64,000 bases of DNA from Onthovicinus sp900555545 (GCA_949296915.1 CASFPX010000002.1:62001-126000), one strand, 5' to 3'; shown: positions 1 through 8,620, counted from the first letter of the stretch. Made by a program: numbers and translations. The notes: generated from the sequence alone by a model not told the origin.

Positions 1-830
1 CCGCCCGATTCCCCCGGGTTCACCGTGACACTGGCTGTGAGCGTAGAGGTATCCGGCTGGCCCTTGACCGGACGGTCATACATCCTGCCGGGGATAGAAC
101 CAAAGGTGAAAAATTCGTTATTAAACATGGTCAAATTATCAAACCATCCGCCGCGGTACCAATACGCCTGGGCGGCCGACTCCGTGCAGTCCGTAGCGAC
201 AACAACCTGGCCATAATCCAGGCTTTTTCGGTTCCCAGATGATCCGTGCATTACGATGGAGGCAAATGGCCCCTCTGCGCCGGCGCTGTGCAGCCCGGGA
301 CTGTGGAGTGGATTTGTCACGGAAAAGGCGATTGTATATTTCAGCGGTACATCGGCTGTATTTTGAATATGAAAAGAGAAAAAGGCTGCCGGTATGCTGC
401 TGTCGTCCGCATTGCCTGGGATAAAAGGATTGAATGCCTCCATCGTGACCGCACCGGGGAAACAGGGATCCGAAAGCTCCAGCCGTGCGAGAGGGAATTC
501 ACCATAAAAATCGGTGTGCTCAAAATGGCGTTCGCCCGCCATAGTCCCACGGTTCGGGCCGTGCCCATATCCCCAGGAGTGGTTCCCACTGTGCAGGCCA
601 CCCATAAAATCGCGCGCGATGTCGCCCTGGAGAATCCGTCCGTCCACCATGCGGCAGCGATCCTCCGCCTTGATGGCAAAGTGCGTAAATCCGTTAATGC
701 TCTCCCGATTGGGGCGGTTGTTCAGCTCCCAATCCACCAGGCTTCCGTTGCCCGCAAGACCCACACTTCCAGCACCGATCCCGCCGAGGGGGAATGATAT
801 ATTGGCAGTACTGTCCCCTTGATAGACCAT
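1..830 (-). CDS. GH116-type glucosylceramidase/beta-glucosidase-like protein (N-terminal part)
   Basis: Partial gene: about 276 N-terminal residues are present and the rest lies beyond the left edge. The N-terminus carries the glycine-rich signature FPLGGIGAGSVGL followed by DWELNNRPN, typical of the N-terminal beta-sandwich domain of GH116 (DUF608) proteins such as bile-acid beta-glucosidase GBA2. The catalytic (alpha/alpha)6 barrel is outside the window, so activity cannot be checked. No signal peptide is visible, so it is probably cytosolic. The ATG at 830 is chosen because GGAG lies about 6 bases upstream; the in-frame ATGs at 869 and 881 sit on or next to the promoter -10. The family call is firm and the substrate (beta-glucoside or xyloside) is unknown. 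Confidence 0.8.
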   Translation of the reverse strand, partial: MVYQGDSTANISFPLGGIGAGSVGLAGNGSLVDWELNNRPNRESINGFTHFAIKAEDRCRMVDGRILQGDIARDFMGGLHSGNHSWGYGHGPNRGTMAGERHFEHTDFYGEFPLARLELSDPCFPGAVTMEAFNPFIPGNADDSSIPAAFFSFHIQNTADVPLKYTIAFSVTNPLHSPGLHSAGAEGPFASIVMHGSSGNRKSLDYGQVVVATDCTESAAQAYWYRGGWFDNLTMFNNEFFTFGSIPGRMYDRPVKGQPDTSTLTASVTVNPGESG

Positions 831-879
831 ATTTTTCTCCAATCCGCCGTTTGTTTGATTGACCAGCATATTTTTCACC

Positions 880-909
880 ATTATATCAGCAGCCGGAAAC
901 AGGTGTCAA
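880..909 (-). promoter_or_regulatory. Sigma-A promoter of the GH116-type gene
   Basis: On the minus strand a perfect TTGACA (904-909) and a perfect TATAAT (880-885) are separated by 18 bases. The start codon at 830 lies about 45 bases downstream of the likely transcription start. Confidence 0.75.
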
Positions 910-1071
910 CGGATTGAGGATTCAGAAGATTTAATCTGTATATTCTCTTCCTTTTCCCCCCCATAATTTTATTCAAAAATAATATTTTCTTTTTTATCGG
1001 ATTCATGAGTCAAAAAAGTTCAATACCGTTCTGCACGCTCAAATGATGGCATCCATGCCAAAAGTTTACAC

Positions 1072-1100
1072 TGATATTTTTTGAATGAGCTCCCATACTA
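1072..1100 (+). promoter_or_regulatory. Probable sigma-G/sigma-F promoter of the SASP gene
   Basis: CATACTA (1094-1100) fits the sigma-F/G -10 consensus CATWMTA. TGATA (1072-1076), 17 bases upstream, fits GHATR in four of five positions. The gene product, a SASP, is the classic sigma-G target, which supports the assignment. Confidence 0.55.
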
Positions 1101-1152
1101 TGAAGGCAGACGCAAAAACAATCAAAATTGATATAAGGAGTGTAAATTAACT

Positions 1153-1350
1153 ATGGCTAAGAGCGGTAATTCCAGCATCGTCCCGGAGGCGCGCGAGGCG
1201 CTCAACCGATTCAAGATGGAGGCTGCCAACGAAGTCGGCGTCAACCTGAAGCAGGGCTATAACGGGGATCTGACCTCCCGTCAGGCCGGTTCCATCGGCG
1301 GCCAGATGGTCAAGAAGATGATCCAGGCCTATGAGAACGGCATGAAATAA
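1153..1350 (+). CDS. Small acid-soluble spore protein, alpha/beta type
   Basis: 65-residue alpha/beta-type SASP, a DNA-coating protein of the dormant spore core that protects DNA and is later degraded for amino acids. It carries the two conserved blocks: EAREALNRFKMEAANEVGV near residues 13-31, which includes the region cut by the germination protease, and LTSRQAGSIGGQMVKKMI near 40-57. A ribosome binding site (ATAAGGAG) precedes the ATG. It is monocistronic between a sporulation-type promoter and a strong terminator. The protease expected to cleave it, gpr, lies about 11 kb away at 12144. Confidence 0.95.
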   Translation: MAKSGNSSIVPEAREALNRFKMEAANEVGVNLKQGYNGDLTSRQAGSIGGQMVKKMIQAYENGMK

Positions 1351-1370
1351 CCCATGCCAGAATAGGCGGA

Positions 1371-1400
1371 CAGCCGGACGCGCAAACGTCCGGCTGTTTT
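1371..1400 (+). terminator. Terminator after SASP gene, probably shared with convergent regulator
   Basis: Perfect 10-bp inverted repeat (1371-1380 and 1387-1396, CAGCCGGACG/CGTCCGGCTG) followed by TTTT. It lies between two convergent genes and directly abuts the stop codon of the leftward XRE gene. Confidence 0.85.
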
Positions 1401-1738
1401 CACTTTGCAGCCCCGTGCGGAGGCTCCTTATTCTCATTGAAGCGCCGCAGCAGGTAGACAAACGCCCGCAGATCGCGCCGGTCCAGGCGGCGAATCTCCC
1501 GCTCCGCCTCACAGATCAACTGGGAATCCGCAGCGGAGACATGAAAAAACTCCTGCGGCGTGACGCCAAAGTAATCGCAGATCCGGAAAAATGCCTCCAT
1601 GGACGGCAACGCATTGCCGGATGTGATATTGTGAATATACCCATGACCCATGTTCAGCTCCAGGCTCATCCGGTGCTCGGATACATTTTTCTCCATCCGC
1701 AGCTGTGTGATCCGCTCCGCTATAAAGGAAAGATCCAT
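1400..1738 (-). CDS. XRE-family helix-turn-helix transcriptional regulator
   Basis: 112 residues. Residues 3-65 form a Cro/C1-type HTH domain (LSFIAERITQLRMEKNVSEH, then MEAFFRICDYFGVTPQEFF). A short helical tail rich in Arg and Glu follows and may serve for oligomerisation. It has a GGGAGGAG-type ribosome binding site. It is monocistronic, convergent with the SASP gene and downstream of nothing obvious, so its target cannot be deduced. A cytosolic DNA-binding role is inferred from the HTH only. Confidence 0.85.
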   Translation of the reverse strand: MDLSFIAERITQLRMEKNVSEHRMSLELNMGHGYIHNITSGNALPSMEAFFRICDYFGVTPQEFFHVSAADSQLICEAEREIRRLDRRDLRAFVYLLRRFNENKEPPHGAAK

Positions 1739-2105
1739 CCTCTTTCTCCTCCCATCCCGATGCCGTTTCCCTATTACTTTAGCACAGGATCATCATGGGG
1801 TCAACCGTTCTGTTTTATTCTCGGGTTATGTCTCAATGTGTTATCATCTATTACGCCATCGCAGGTGTAGCTGCCGCAAAGGCCGTCATCCTCATCTGGC
1901 AAGACATCCGCCGTTCCGTCTCAATCCAAACTCACAGTCCATATGCTATCTGTTCAGACCGTGCCCAGCAGATCAGCATGGAGTGCGCTTCACAACGCCT
2001 GCCCCGGTCTTAGGAAAAATTGGGGCATATAAAAGCCCCAGTTGCCGGACGGTGTTTTATCACCATCTGACAGCTGGGGCTTTTCAACCATTCAGCAAAG
2101 CCTAT
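1739..2105. other. Intergenic region between XRE regulator and alr
   Basis: About 370 bases. The right part is the alr terminator (2031-2084). The remainder (about 1760-2020) gives only short, unconvincing reading frames and no clear structure. Confidence 0.6.
2031..2084 (-). terminator. Terminator downstream of lepA-alr
   Basis: 11-bp perfect inverted repeat AAAAGCCCCAG (2031-2041) and CTGGGGCTTTT (2074-2084). The 32-base loop contains a second small hairpin (GGTG/CACC). It lies just after the alr stop codon, read leftward. Confidence 0.7.
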
Positions 2106-3293
2106 TCATTTGGTAATATAGTCCACCATATCGTAGAACTTGCCGTCCTTCAGGTAGACTTGCGGCACACGTTTACTGATGCCGCAGATAATCTCGTAAT
2201 TGATCACGCCGCACATCCGAGCCAGATCGTCCACACTGATGCGCTCCCCGTGATCGGCGCCAAAGGCCGTGACCTCCATGCCCTCCTGCACGCCGGGGAT
2301 CTCCGTGACGTCGAGCATAGTCTGATCCATGCAGATACGGCCGACGACAGGCGCTTTTTGCCCATTGATGAGCATATATGCCTTACTGGAAAGGGCACGC
2401 GGATAGCCGTCCGCGTAGCCGACGGGCACTGTGGCGACCCGCATATCCCGCTCTGCTGTAAAGGTGCGGCCATAGCTGATCTTACTGCCGGCGGGCACAT
2501 CCTTGACCATGGAGACCACCGTCTTGAGCTCCATGACCGGGCGCAGGGGGCAGGTACCGCGCACCGCATCCGACGGATACAGACCGTACAGGATGATGCC
2601 GGGCCGCACGCCGTCGAGTTGCATCTCCGGATAGCAGAGCGTAGCGGCGGAATTGCAGCAATGGCGCAGCTCAAACGTGACGCCGCGCTGCGCAAGCCGC
2701 GCGATCATGTCGAGGAACAGGTCGAATTGAAGCCGGGTGTAGACCTCTCCGTCCGTGCCCTCGTCCGCGGAGGCAAAGTGGGTGAAGATCCCCTGCGCAA
2801 AGAGGCCTTCCAGCCGGCAGACCGCCTCAATATCATCCACGCTGGCACGGTCCTCCTCGCTGTCCTGATAGCGGAAGCCGATGCGGGTCATGCCGGTATC
2901 CACCTTGATATGCACGTTGACGATCACACCGCTCTCACGCGCACAGGCGGCCAGGCGCTCGCCGTATCCGCGGTCAAAGACGGCCTGCGTGACATCGTTG
3001 ACCGCCAGGGCCTGCGCCATCTCCGGCGGCGTATAGCCGAGGATCAGGATCGCCCCCTCCACCCCGGCGCGGCGCAGCTGGAGCGCCTCCTCCAGATTGG
3101 AGACCGCGAAAAAGCGGCAGCCGATCTCGTACAGCTCCCGAGCTACGTGTACCGCGCCATGGCCGTAGGCGTCCGCCTTGACAATACCGATGATCTGTGC
3201 GGCAGGTGTCACCCGCTCCCGGATCGCATTATAATTCTCTTTGAGCGCATCCAGGTCGATCTGGATCCACGTCCGCTTTAAAAAATCTTCCAT
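2106..3293 (-). CDS. alr: Alanine racemase
   Basis: 395 residues. A PLP-dependent racemase that makes D-alanine from L-alanine for peptidoglycan. The N-terminal TIM barrel carries the PLP lysine in VKADAYGHG (Lys39), and the C-terminal beta domain contains VGYADGYPR. The start (MEDFLKRTW) is set at 3293 because the longer frame runs into lepA. It follows lepA by 13 bases and ends at a strong hairpin, so the two are probably co-transcribed. In spore formers alanine racemases can also modulate germination by removing L-alanine; whether this one does cannot be seen. Confidence 0.95.
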   Translation of the reverse strand: MEDFLKRTWIQIDLDALKENYNAIRERVTPAAQIIGIVKADAYGHGAVHVARELYEIGCRFFAVSNLEEALQLRRAGVEGAILILGYTPPEMAQALAVNDVTQAVFDRGYGERLAACARESGVIVNVHIKVDTGMTRIGFRYQDSEEDRASVDDIEAVCRLEGLFAQGIFTHFASADEGTDGEVYTRLQFDLFLDMIARLAQRGVTFELRHCCNSAATLCYPEMQLDGVRPGIILYGLYPSDAVRGTCPLRPVMELKTVVSMVKDVPAGSKISYGRTFTAERDMRVATVPVGYADGYPRALSSKAYMLINGQKAPVVGRICMDQTMLDVTEIPGVQEGMEVTAFGADHGERISVDDLARMCGVINYEIICGISKRVPQVYLKDGKFYDMVDYITK

Positions 3294-3306
3294 GCTATTA
3301 CCTCTG

Positions 3307-5121
3307 CTATTTATCGTCATCCAGCTTGAGGACGGCCATGAACGCCTCCTGCGGCACCTCGACCTTGCCAAAGCGCCGCATCCGTTTTTTGCCCTCCTTC
3401 TGCTTTTCGAGCAGCTTTTTCTTACGCGTGATATCGCCGCCATAGCACTTGGCCAGCACATCCTTACGCATGGCCTTGACCGTTTCGCGTGCGATTACCT
3501 TGCTGCCAATGCAGATCTGGATCGGGATCTCGAACATCTGACGCGGGATATTCTCCTTGAGTTTTTCCGCAATTTTGCGCGCCCGGCTGTACGCCTTATC
3601 CGTATGGATGATAAAGGAGAGCGCATCGATCACCTCACCGTTGAGCACGACATCCAACTTGACGAGCGTGCTGGGCTGATAACCGATAATCTCATAATCA
3701 AAGGAGGCATAGCCGCGCGTGCGCGACTTGAGCACATCGAAAAAGTCGTAAATAATCTCATTGAGCGGCAGCTCGTAGTGGATATCCACACGGTCGGGCG
3801 CAAGGTATTTCATATCCTTAAACACACCGCGGCGGTCCTGACACAGATCCATGATCGCGCCCACATAGTCCGGCGGGGCGTAAATATGCGCCTCCGTGAC
3901 CGGCTCCTCACACGAGGAGATCTGGCCCGGATCGGGATACATGGTAGGGTTGTCGATCTCGAGCATCTCACCGGAGGTGGTGGTGATGTGGTAGACAACA
4001 CTCGGGACGGTTGTGACCAAATCCAGATTGTACTCCCGCTCCAGCCGCTCCTGGATAATCTCCAAATGAAGCAGTCCAAGGAATCCACAGCGGAATCCAA
4101 AGCCGAGTGCGCCGCTCGTCTCCGGCTCGAAGGAGAGGGAGGCGTCGTTGAGCTGTAATTTTTCCAGCGCGTCGCGCAGGTTTTCATAGTCCGCCCCGTC
4201 GGCCGGATAGATGCCGCAGAACACCATGGGGTTGACCTTGCGGTAGCCGGGCAGCGGCTCCGCTGCCGGGTTGGAGGCAAGCGTGACCGTATCGCCCACA
4301 CGGGCATCCGCAACCGTCTTGATAGAGGCGGTGATATAACCGACCTCACCGGCCGCCAGGCGCTCGCACGGCTCCAGGCTGGTGGGGCGCATATACCCGA
4401 CCTCCACCACGGTGAACTCCGCACCTGTGGCCATCAGGCGCATGGTATCGCCGGCGCGGATGGTTCCATCCATCACGCGGACGTAGACGATCACGCCGCG
4501 GTAGCTGTCATAGATGGAGTCGAACACGAGCGCGCGCAGGGGGGCCGTCTCATCGCCCTGCGGTGCAGGGATATCGGAGACGATGCGCTCGAGCACCTGC
4601 TCCACATTCTCCCCCGTCTTGGCGGAGACGCGCGGGGCGTCCATACAGGGGATGCCGATGATATCCTCCACCTCATGGGCGACGTGTTCCGGGTCCGCAG
4701 CGGGCAGGTCAATCTTATTGATAACGGGCACAATCTCCAGATTGTGGTCGAGCGCCAGATAGGTGTTCGCGAGTGTCTGCGCCTCCACACCCTGGGAGGC
4801 ATCGATGATCAAAATCGCACCCTCACACGCGGCGAGGGAGCGCGAGACCTCGTAGTTAAAGTCCACATGGCCGGGCGTGTCAATCAGATTGAGTTCATAC
4901 GCCTGACCGTCCGCCGCTTTATAGTCGAGCTTGACGGCGTGTGATTTAATGGTTATGCCGCGCTCACGCTCAATATCCATATCATCCAGGATCTGCTGGG
5001 TCATGTCGCGTTTGGCGACGCAGTCCGTCAGCTCCAGCAGCCGGTCCGCCAGCGTGGACTTGCCGTGGTCAATATGTGCAATGATGGAAAAATTTCGGAT
5101 ATGCTCCCTTGGAACGGGCAT
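3307..5121 (-). CDS. lepA: Elongation factor 4 (LepA), ribosome back-translocating GTPase
   Basis: 604 residues, normal length for LepA/EF4. The G1 motif AHIDHGKST (residues 15-23), the switch DTPGHVDF and the NKID motif are all present, followed by domain II, EF-G-like domains III and V and the basic LepA C-terminal domain. The ATG at 5121 follows GGGAGAGG; longer frames have no ribosome binding site. It is first in a lepA-alr unit and diverges from spoVAE. In Bacillus subtilis lepA lies next to spoIIP, gpr and rpsT, which here are 6-9 kb away. Confidence 0.97.
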   Translation of the reverse strand: MPVPREHIRNFSIIAHIDHGKSTLADRLLELTDCVAKRDMTQQILDDMDIERERGITIKSHAVKLDYKAADGQAYELNLIDTPGHVDFNYEVSRSLAACEGAILIIDASQGVEAQTLANTYLALDHNLEIVPVINKIDLPAADPEHVAHEVEDIIGIPCMDAPRVSAKTGENVEQVLERIVSDIPAPQGDETAPLRALVFDSIYDSYRGVIVYVRVMDGTIRAGDTMRLMATGAEFTVVEVGYMRPTSLEPCERLAAGEVGYITASIKTVADARVGDTVTLASNPAAEPLPGYRKVNPMVFCGIYPADGADYENLRDALEKLQLNDASLSFEPETSGALGFGFRCGFLGLLHLEIIQERLEREYNLDLVTTVPSVVYHITTTSGEMLEIDNPTMYPDPGQISSCEEPVTEAHIYAPPDYVGAIMDLCQDRRGVFKDMKYLAPDRVDIHYELPLNEIIYDFFDVLKSRTRGYASFDYEIIGYQPSTLVKLDVVLNGEVIDALSFIIHTDKAYSRARKIAEKLKENIPRQMFEIPIQICIGSKVIARETVKAMRKDVLAKCYGGDITRKKKLLEKQKEGKKRMRRFGKVEVPQEAFMAVLKLDDDK

Positions 5122-5159
5122 TATAACACCTCTCCCGGTTAAACTTTTGCATAACGTAT

Positions 5160-5188
5160 ATTTTACCATACCGCCCCGTGCATTGCAA
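5160..5188 (-). promoter_or_regulatory. Sigma-A promoter of lepA-alr
   Basis: Minus strand: TTGCAA (5183-5188), 17-base spacer, TAAAAT (5160-5165), about 40 bases before the lepA start. Confidence 0.65.
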
Positions 5189-5213
5189 ATATTTGTCTTG
5201 TGCAAAAGAGACG

Positions 5214-5242
5214 GCATAAAAGGGAATTTCCGGTACAAAATA
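5214..5242 (+). promoter_or_regulatory. Sigma-G/F-type promoter of spoVAE
   Basis: GCATA (5214-5218) matches the -35 consensus GHATR exactly. CAAAATA (5236-5242), 17 bases on, matches CATWMTA in six of seven positions. It lies about 40 bases before the spoVAE start, where a forespore promoter is expected. Confidence 0.6.
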
Positions 5243-5281
5243 AACAACAGGATCAATCGTCCAAACGCATGGAGGGATATT

Positions 5282-5647
5282 ATGGAACTCGCACTGACCT
5301 TTTTAAAGGCATTCCTGATCGGCGGGCTGATCTGCCTGATCGGCCAGCTGCTCATTGACCGTACCAAGCTTACCCCGGCAAAGATCCTGGTCACCTTTGT
5401 GGTACTGGGCGTTTTTCTGGGCGGGATCGGGCTATACCAGCCGCTGGTGGAATTCGCCTCCTCCGGTGCGACCGTACCGCTGACGGGCTTTGGCAATGTA
5501 CTCGCCCAGGGGACCAAAGAGGCCATCCGGGAGCATGGGCTGCTGGGTGTGATCGCCGGCCCCCTCACGGCCGGGGCCGTGGGCATCACCGCCGCCATGC
5601 TGTGCGGCCTGATCGTCTCCTGGGTGACAAAGCCGAAGGATAAATAA
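5282..5647 (+). CDS. spoVAE: Stage V sporulation protein AE (SpoVAE/SpoVAEb), DPA channel component
   Basis: 121 residues with three to four hydrophobic segments (about 5-22, 34-52, 63-80 and 90-115), matching the SpoVAE membrane family. SpoVA proteins move calcium-dipicolinate into the forespore and release it in germination. The ATG at 5282 follows GGAGGG. Normally spoVAE lies in a spoVA operon beside spoVAC and spoVAD; here it stands alone between lepA and a GH16 gene, with its own sporulation-type promoter and a 13-bp terminator stem. Its partners must be elsewhere or this is a second copy. Confidence 0.88.
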   Translation: MELALTFLKAFLIGGLICLIGQLLIDRTKLTPAKILVTFVVLGVFLGGIGLYQPLVEFASSGATVPLTGFGNVLAQGTKEAIREHGLLGVIAGPLTAGAVGITAAMLCGLIVSWVTKPKDK

Positions 5648-5663
5648 ATGCTAAAATCAAGAT

Positions 5664-5695
5664 GGCGCCCGGCACCTAAAATGGTGCCGGGCGCC
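5664..5695. terminator. Strong hairpin between spoVAE and convergent GH16 gene
   Basis: Perfect 13-bp inverted repeat (5664-5676 and 5683-5695; GGCGCCCGGCACC arm) with a 6-base loop. U-tracts are weak on both sides; it probably ends both convergent transcripts. Confidence 0.75.
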
Positions 5696-5735
5696 GTTCC
5701 TGTTCAGCCAAACCTTTCAAGCGTTCATCAACTTT

Positions 5736-6794
5736 TTACTTACTTGTTTTTAGTCTTTTCCTGCGGATGGCCTTCACGGTGAACACCGCGCCCGTGATCA
5801 GCGCCGCAGCGCCGGCGGCGGATGCCGCCGCGATCAGGCCGATAAAGGTCTTTTCCAGATCCTTGTAATCCTCGTCGGACTTGACGGAGGCGACATAGCC
5901 GTTGTTCTGATAGACCTTGACGTCCTTGATGATAAAGTCGTTTGTACCGTCGCTGTGATTTTCAAACGGTCCGAGGTCTTGGGCATACGGCCCCACCTTG
6001 TCCGGACGGATCTCGACCGTCAGGCGCAGGCACTCGGGCACCGTGGACACCCCGCCGTAATTACTAGCCCAGACGGCCATCCCGTCCACATAGAACACAT
6101 ACGCCTCCGGCGTCCACTTCAGGGCATAGGTGTGTTCCTGGCCGTCATACAGATTGTATCCGACGTCCGCGACGCTGCCCTGGCTGCGGTACCACGGCGC
6201 GTCGTAGGCGTCATAGTGCAGCGCCTGCCCGGTCTGCGTCGGATTTTGGCGGCCAAAGGAGGACTCATAGACGTCGATCTCCGTGCCGTCCTTCCCCTGA
6301 TGGCCAACCTTACCAACGTAGTCGCTCTGCAGCCAGAACGCGGACCACATACCCGTGCCGCGCGGGACGATCACAGTCGCCTCAAAATAGCCGTACGCCT
6401 GTGTGAAAAGCGGACGTGCATTTTCACCCGTGACGCGCGTCTCGATCCCGCCGGTGAAGATCCCCTCGGACACGCCGCAGACATCGCACTCGTGATCCTC
6501 CTGACGCTCGCTGTGGATGACAAGGCCCTGATCCGTAAACTCGATCATCTGCGGGCACCAGTACTCCACATTGCGCAGCCCGTGCGGGGACGGCGCCCAC
6601 TTGGCGGCAAGCAGCTCATCCATATTTTTTATCGTTGTAAAATCGGTGTGCAGCGTCTCCACCCAGTTGCCGTCGTCCAGATCGGGAAGCGCGGTGTCAT
6701 ACTTGGATTCCCAATCGCTTTTGGCGCTGCCGGAAAACGCCATTGCAGCAAGAGCAACCGCCGTACCAAACGCAAACACTTTAACCAGCTTCAT
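5736..6794 (-). CDS. Membrane-anchored GH16 glycoside hydrolase (beta-glucanase-like)
   Basis: 352 residues. The N-terminus (1-24) is a signal-like segment, the core is a GH16 jelly roll, and the C-terminus (about 317-340) is a transmembrane helix followed by a basic tail (RRKRLKTSK). The catalytic signature TEIDVYESSF gives Glu172 (nucleophile), Asp174 and Glu177 (acid/base). It is therefore likely an extracellular enzyme held on the membrane, cutting beta-1,3- or beta-1,3/1,4-linked glucan or a galactan. Substrate is not resolved. The ATG at 6794 follows GGAGGAG; a longer frame begins at 6815. It is divergent from a GH29 fucosidase, suggesting a shared role in glycan attack. Confidence 0.87.
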   Translation of the reverse strand: MKLVKVFAFGTAVALAAMAFSGSAKSDWESKYDTALPDLDDGNWVETLHTDFTTIKNMDELLAAKWAPSPHGLRNVEYWCPQMIEFTDQGLVIHSERQEDHECDVCGVSEGIFTGGIETRVTGENARPLFTQAYGYFEATVIVPRGTGMWSAFWLQSDYVGKVGHQGKDGTEIDVYESSFGRQNPTQTGQALHYDAYDAPWYRSQGSVADVGYNLYDGQEHTYALKWTPEAYVFYVDGMAVWASNYGGVSTVPECLRLTVEIRPDKVGPYAQDLGPFENHSDGTNDFIIKDVKVYQNNGYVASVKSDEDYKDLEKTFIGLIAAASAAGAAALITGAVFTVKAIRRKRLKTSK

Positions 6795-6837
6795 AATCTC
6801 CTCCACCTTCTGCAAACAAATCCTCAGTTTTGAAAAA

Positions 6838-6866
6838 ATTGTAGCACAATGTTACTTTTTCGTCAA
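6838..6866 (-). promoter_or_regulatory. Sigma-A promoter of the GH16 gene
   Basis: Minus strand: TTGACG (6861-6866), 17-base spacer, TACAAT (6838-6843), about 40 bases before the start codon. Confidence 0.75.
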
Positions 6867-6951
6867 TACATTCAGGATGTAACCCATTAAAAACCCATAA
6901 AATCGGCAATATTGCCAAAATTTTAAAAAACAAAAATGGTCATTCCTTCTA

Positions 6952-6981
6952 TTGATTTATGTCCTTCCCCCGATTTATAAT
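6952..6981 (+). promoter_or_regulatory. Sigma-A promoter of the GH29 gene
   Basis: TTGATT (6952-6957), 18-base spacer, TATAAT (6976-6981). A very strong AGGAAGGAGGAG ribosome binding site follows before the ATG at 7013. Confidence 0.7.
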
Positions 6982-7012
6982 AAAACACAAAGAGGAAGGA
7001 GGAGCTTGACTG

Positions 7013-8566
7013 ATGAAAAAAGGTGGAAAAATTATCTTATCTACCGTAGCCGGTGTTCTGGCGGCGGCACTCGTGACCGGCACCTGTGTGCTGACCCTCG
7101 GGGTTCCAATCCATCCTGAAAAAAAGGGCTGGTGCATTGACAACAACGGCTACGATATCAACTCTCCGGAGGTGGAACGGCTGATCGCCGTTCGCCCCTC
7201 GGAGATCCAGCAGAACATCGCCGAGATGGAGTACTACTCCTTTATTCACTACGGCATGAACACCTACACCGGTCAGGAGTGGGGCGATGGAACAGAAGAT
7301 CCCGCGCTCTTTAATCCGCCGACAACAGTCGATACGGATCAGTGGGTGCGTGTTCTGAAGGAATCCGGCAGTACGGGTGTCATCTTTACGGCGAAGCACC
7401 ACGATGGCTTCTGCCTGTGGCCCAGCGACTACACCGACCACGATATCGCCTCCAGCCCCTATCAGGGCGGCAACGGTGACCTCTGCCGCCAAATGGCGGA
7501 GAGCTGTGCCAAGTACGGTATGAAGCTCGGATTTTATCTTTCGCCCTGGGACCGTCACGAGGAAACCTATGGCACCGATGCCTACAACGACTTTTTTGTT
7601 AACCAGTTGACGGAGTTGTGCACCAATTACGGCGAGATTTTTTCCTTCTGGTTTGACGGCGCCCTGGGTGAAGATGTCGGAGACTGGAAATACGATTTTA
7701 ACCGCTATTATGCCGTAATCCGGGAACTGCAGCCGAATGCGGCAATCGCCCTGACCGGACCGGATGTCCGGTGGATCGGCAATGAGGCTGGTATTGTGCG
7801 CGACAGCGAGTGGTCCGTGATTCCCTCCGGTTCAGCGAGTGTGGAGGCCGTAATGGAGCAGTCCCAGCACAGCGAGGACGATGCCAAACGCCTCCAGAAG
7901 CTGGAGTCCAAAAAGGACCAGAACAATGGCAGCCGCGAGCTCGACGCCTATTATCCCGATCTGATCTGGAAACAGGGCGAAGCGGACGTCTCGATCCATC
8001 AGGGGTGGTTCTACACCGATGAGGGGGATGCCGCAAAAATGCGCTCTGCCTCTGAGCTGGAAAAGATCTATTACCGTACCGTGGGCGGCAATGCCCTGCT
8101 CCTGCTGAATGTCCCGCCGACAAAGGAGGGCGTCATCGCCGACAAGGACGTACAGCTGCTGCAGGATTTTAAGTCCCGTATTGACAAAAGATTTGCCAAC
8201 AAGCTCTCCTCCACTATTGAAGCTGTATCCGGCGATCGCGCCACCGCATTCGATGGATCTGGTCAGGGCAACAGCTACCGTATGGCAGACGCTGAAAATC
8301 TTATCCGTCTGACATTTGACGAAAAAAAGAAGGTGTCGACCATTGTCCTGCAAGAGGATATCACACAGAGCCAACGCGTGGAGGAATTTAAAATCTACGC
8401 CAAAACAGCCGCAGGGTATCTCAAAATTTACGACGGGACTGTGATCGGCAGCAAAAAGATCTGCCTGATCTCCCCCCTGTTGGCCAGAAAAACCGATGAA
8501 ATCCTGATTGTAATCACCCAGTCCCGCAGCAATCCCGTGATTCGTACGGTTGAAGCTTATTCGTGA
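7013..8566 (+). CDS. GH29 alpha-L-fucosidase, exported
   Basis: 517 residues. The first about 30 are an N-terminal signal/anchor. Residues about 65-390 form the GH29 barrel, with FTAKHHDGFCLW (about 125-136) and the nucleophile Asp215 in FSFWFDGA. The tail to 517 is a beta-rich domain common in bacterial fucosidases. It releases alpha-linked L-fucose from host or dietary glycans outside the cell. The acid/base residue varies in this family and I cannot place it surely; the segment 240-310 is rich in charged residues. The gene is divergent from the GH16 gene and ends at a good terminator. No fucose catabolic gene is seen here. Confidence 0.92.
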   Translation: MKKGGKIILSTVAGVLAAALVTGTCVLTLGVPIHPEKKGWCIDNNGYDINSPEVERLIAVRPSEIQQNIAEMEYYSFIHYGMNTYTGQEWGDGTEDPALFNPPTTVDTDQWVRVLKESGSTGVIFTAKHHDGFCLWPSDYTDHDIASSPYQGGNGDLCRQMAESCAKYGMKLGFYLSPWDRHEETYGTDAYNDFFVNQLTELCTNYGEIFSFWFDGALGEDVGDWKYDFNRYYAVIRELQPNAAIALTGPDVRWIGNEAGIVRDSEWSVIPSGSASVEAVMEQSQHSEDDAKRLQKLESKKDQNNGSRELDAYYPDLIWKQGEADVSIHQGWFYTDEGDAAKMRSASELEKIYYRTVGGNALLLLNVPPTKEGVIADKDVQLLQDFKSRIDKRFANKLSSTIEAVSGDRATAFDGSGQGNSYRMADAENLIRLTFDEKKKVSTIVLQEDITQSQRVEEFKIYAKTAAGYLKIYDGTVIGSKKICLISPLLARKTDEILIVITQSRSNPVIRTVEAYS

Positions 8567-8588
8567 ACAGTTCCTATTTGTCACACTA

Positions 8589-8620
8589 CAGGCGCCAGTT
8601 GTTCCGGCGCCTGTTCTTTT
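8589..8620 (+). terminator. Terminator after GH29 gene
   Basis: CAGGCGCC (8589-8596) pairs with GGCGCCTG (8606-8613), followed by TTCTTTT. Confidence 0.85.

Larger units (their letters stand above)
831..1152. other. Intergenic region between divergent GH116-type gene and SASP gene
   Basis: About 320 bases without a gene. It holds the leftward sigma-A promoter of the GH116-type gene (880-909), an AT-rich stretch near 950-1010, and a sporulation-type promoter just before the SASP gene (1072-1100). I see no other element. Confidence 0.7.

Noticed and set aside
1760..2020. Small coding frame 1795-2013
   Set aside because: No ribosome binding site, no recognisable motif, and it runs into the alr terminator region.
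1650..3281. Long plus-strand open frame (543 codons) across the alr region
   Set aside because: It is antisense to alr, which has all racemase motifs and a good start; the plus frame is Ile/His/Arg/Asp-rich without domain or ribosome binding site. Similar long shadows lie opposite pgcA (26018-27565), clpC (57896-59641), leuC (31333-32646) and nrdD (23048-24157).
4931..5281. N-terminal extension of spoVAE
   Set aside because: The longer frame runs antisense through the lepA start and across the sporulation promoter; the ATG at 5282 with GGAGGG gives the correct family length.
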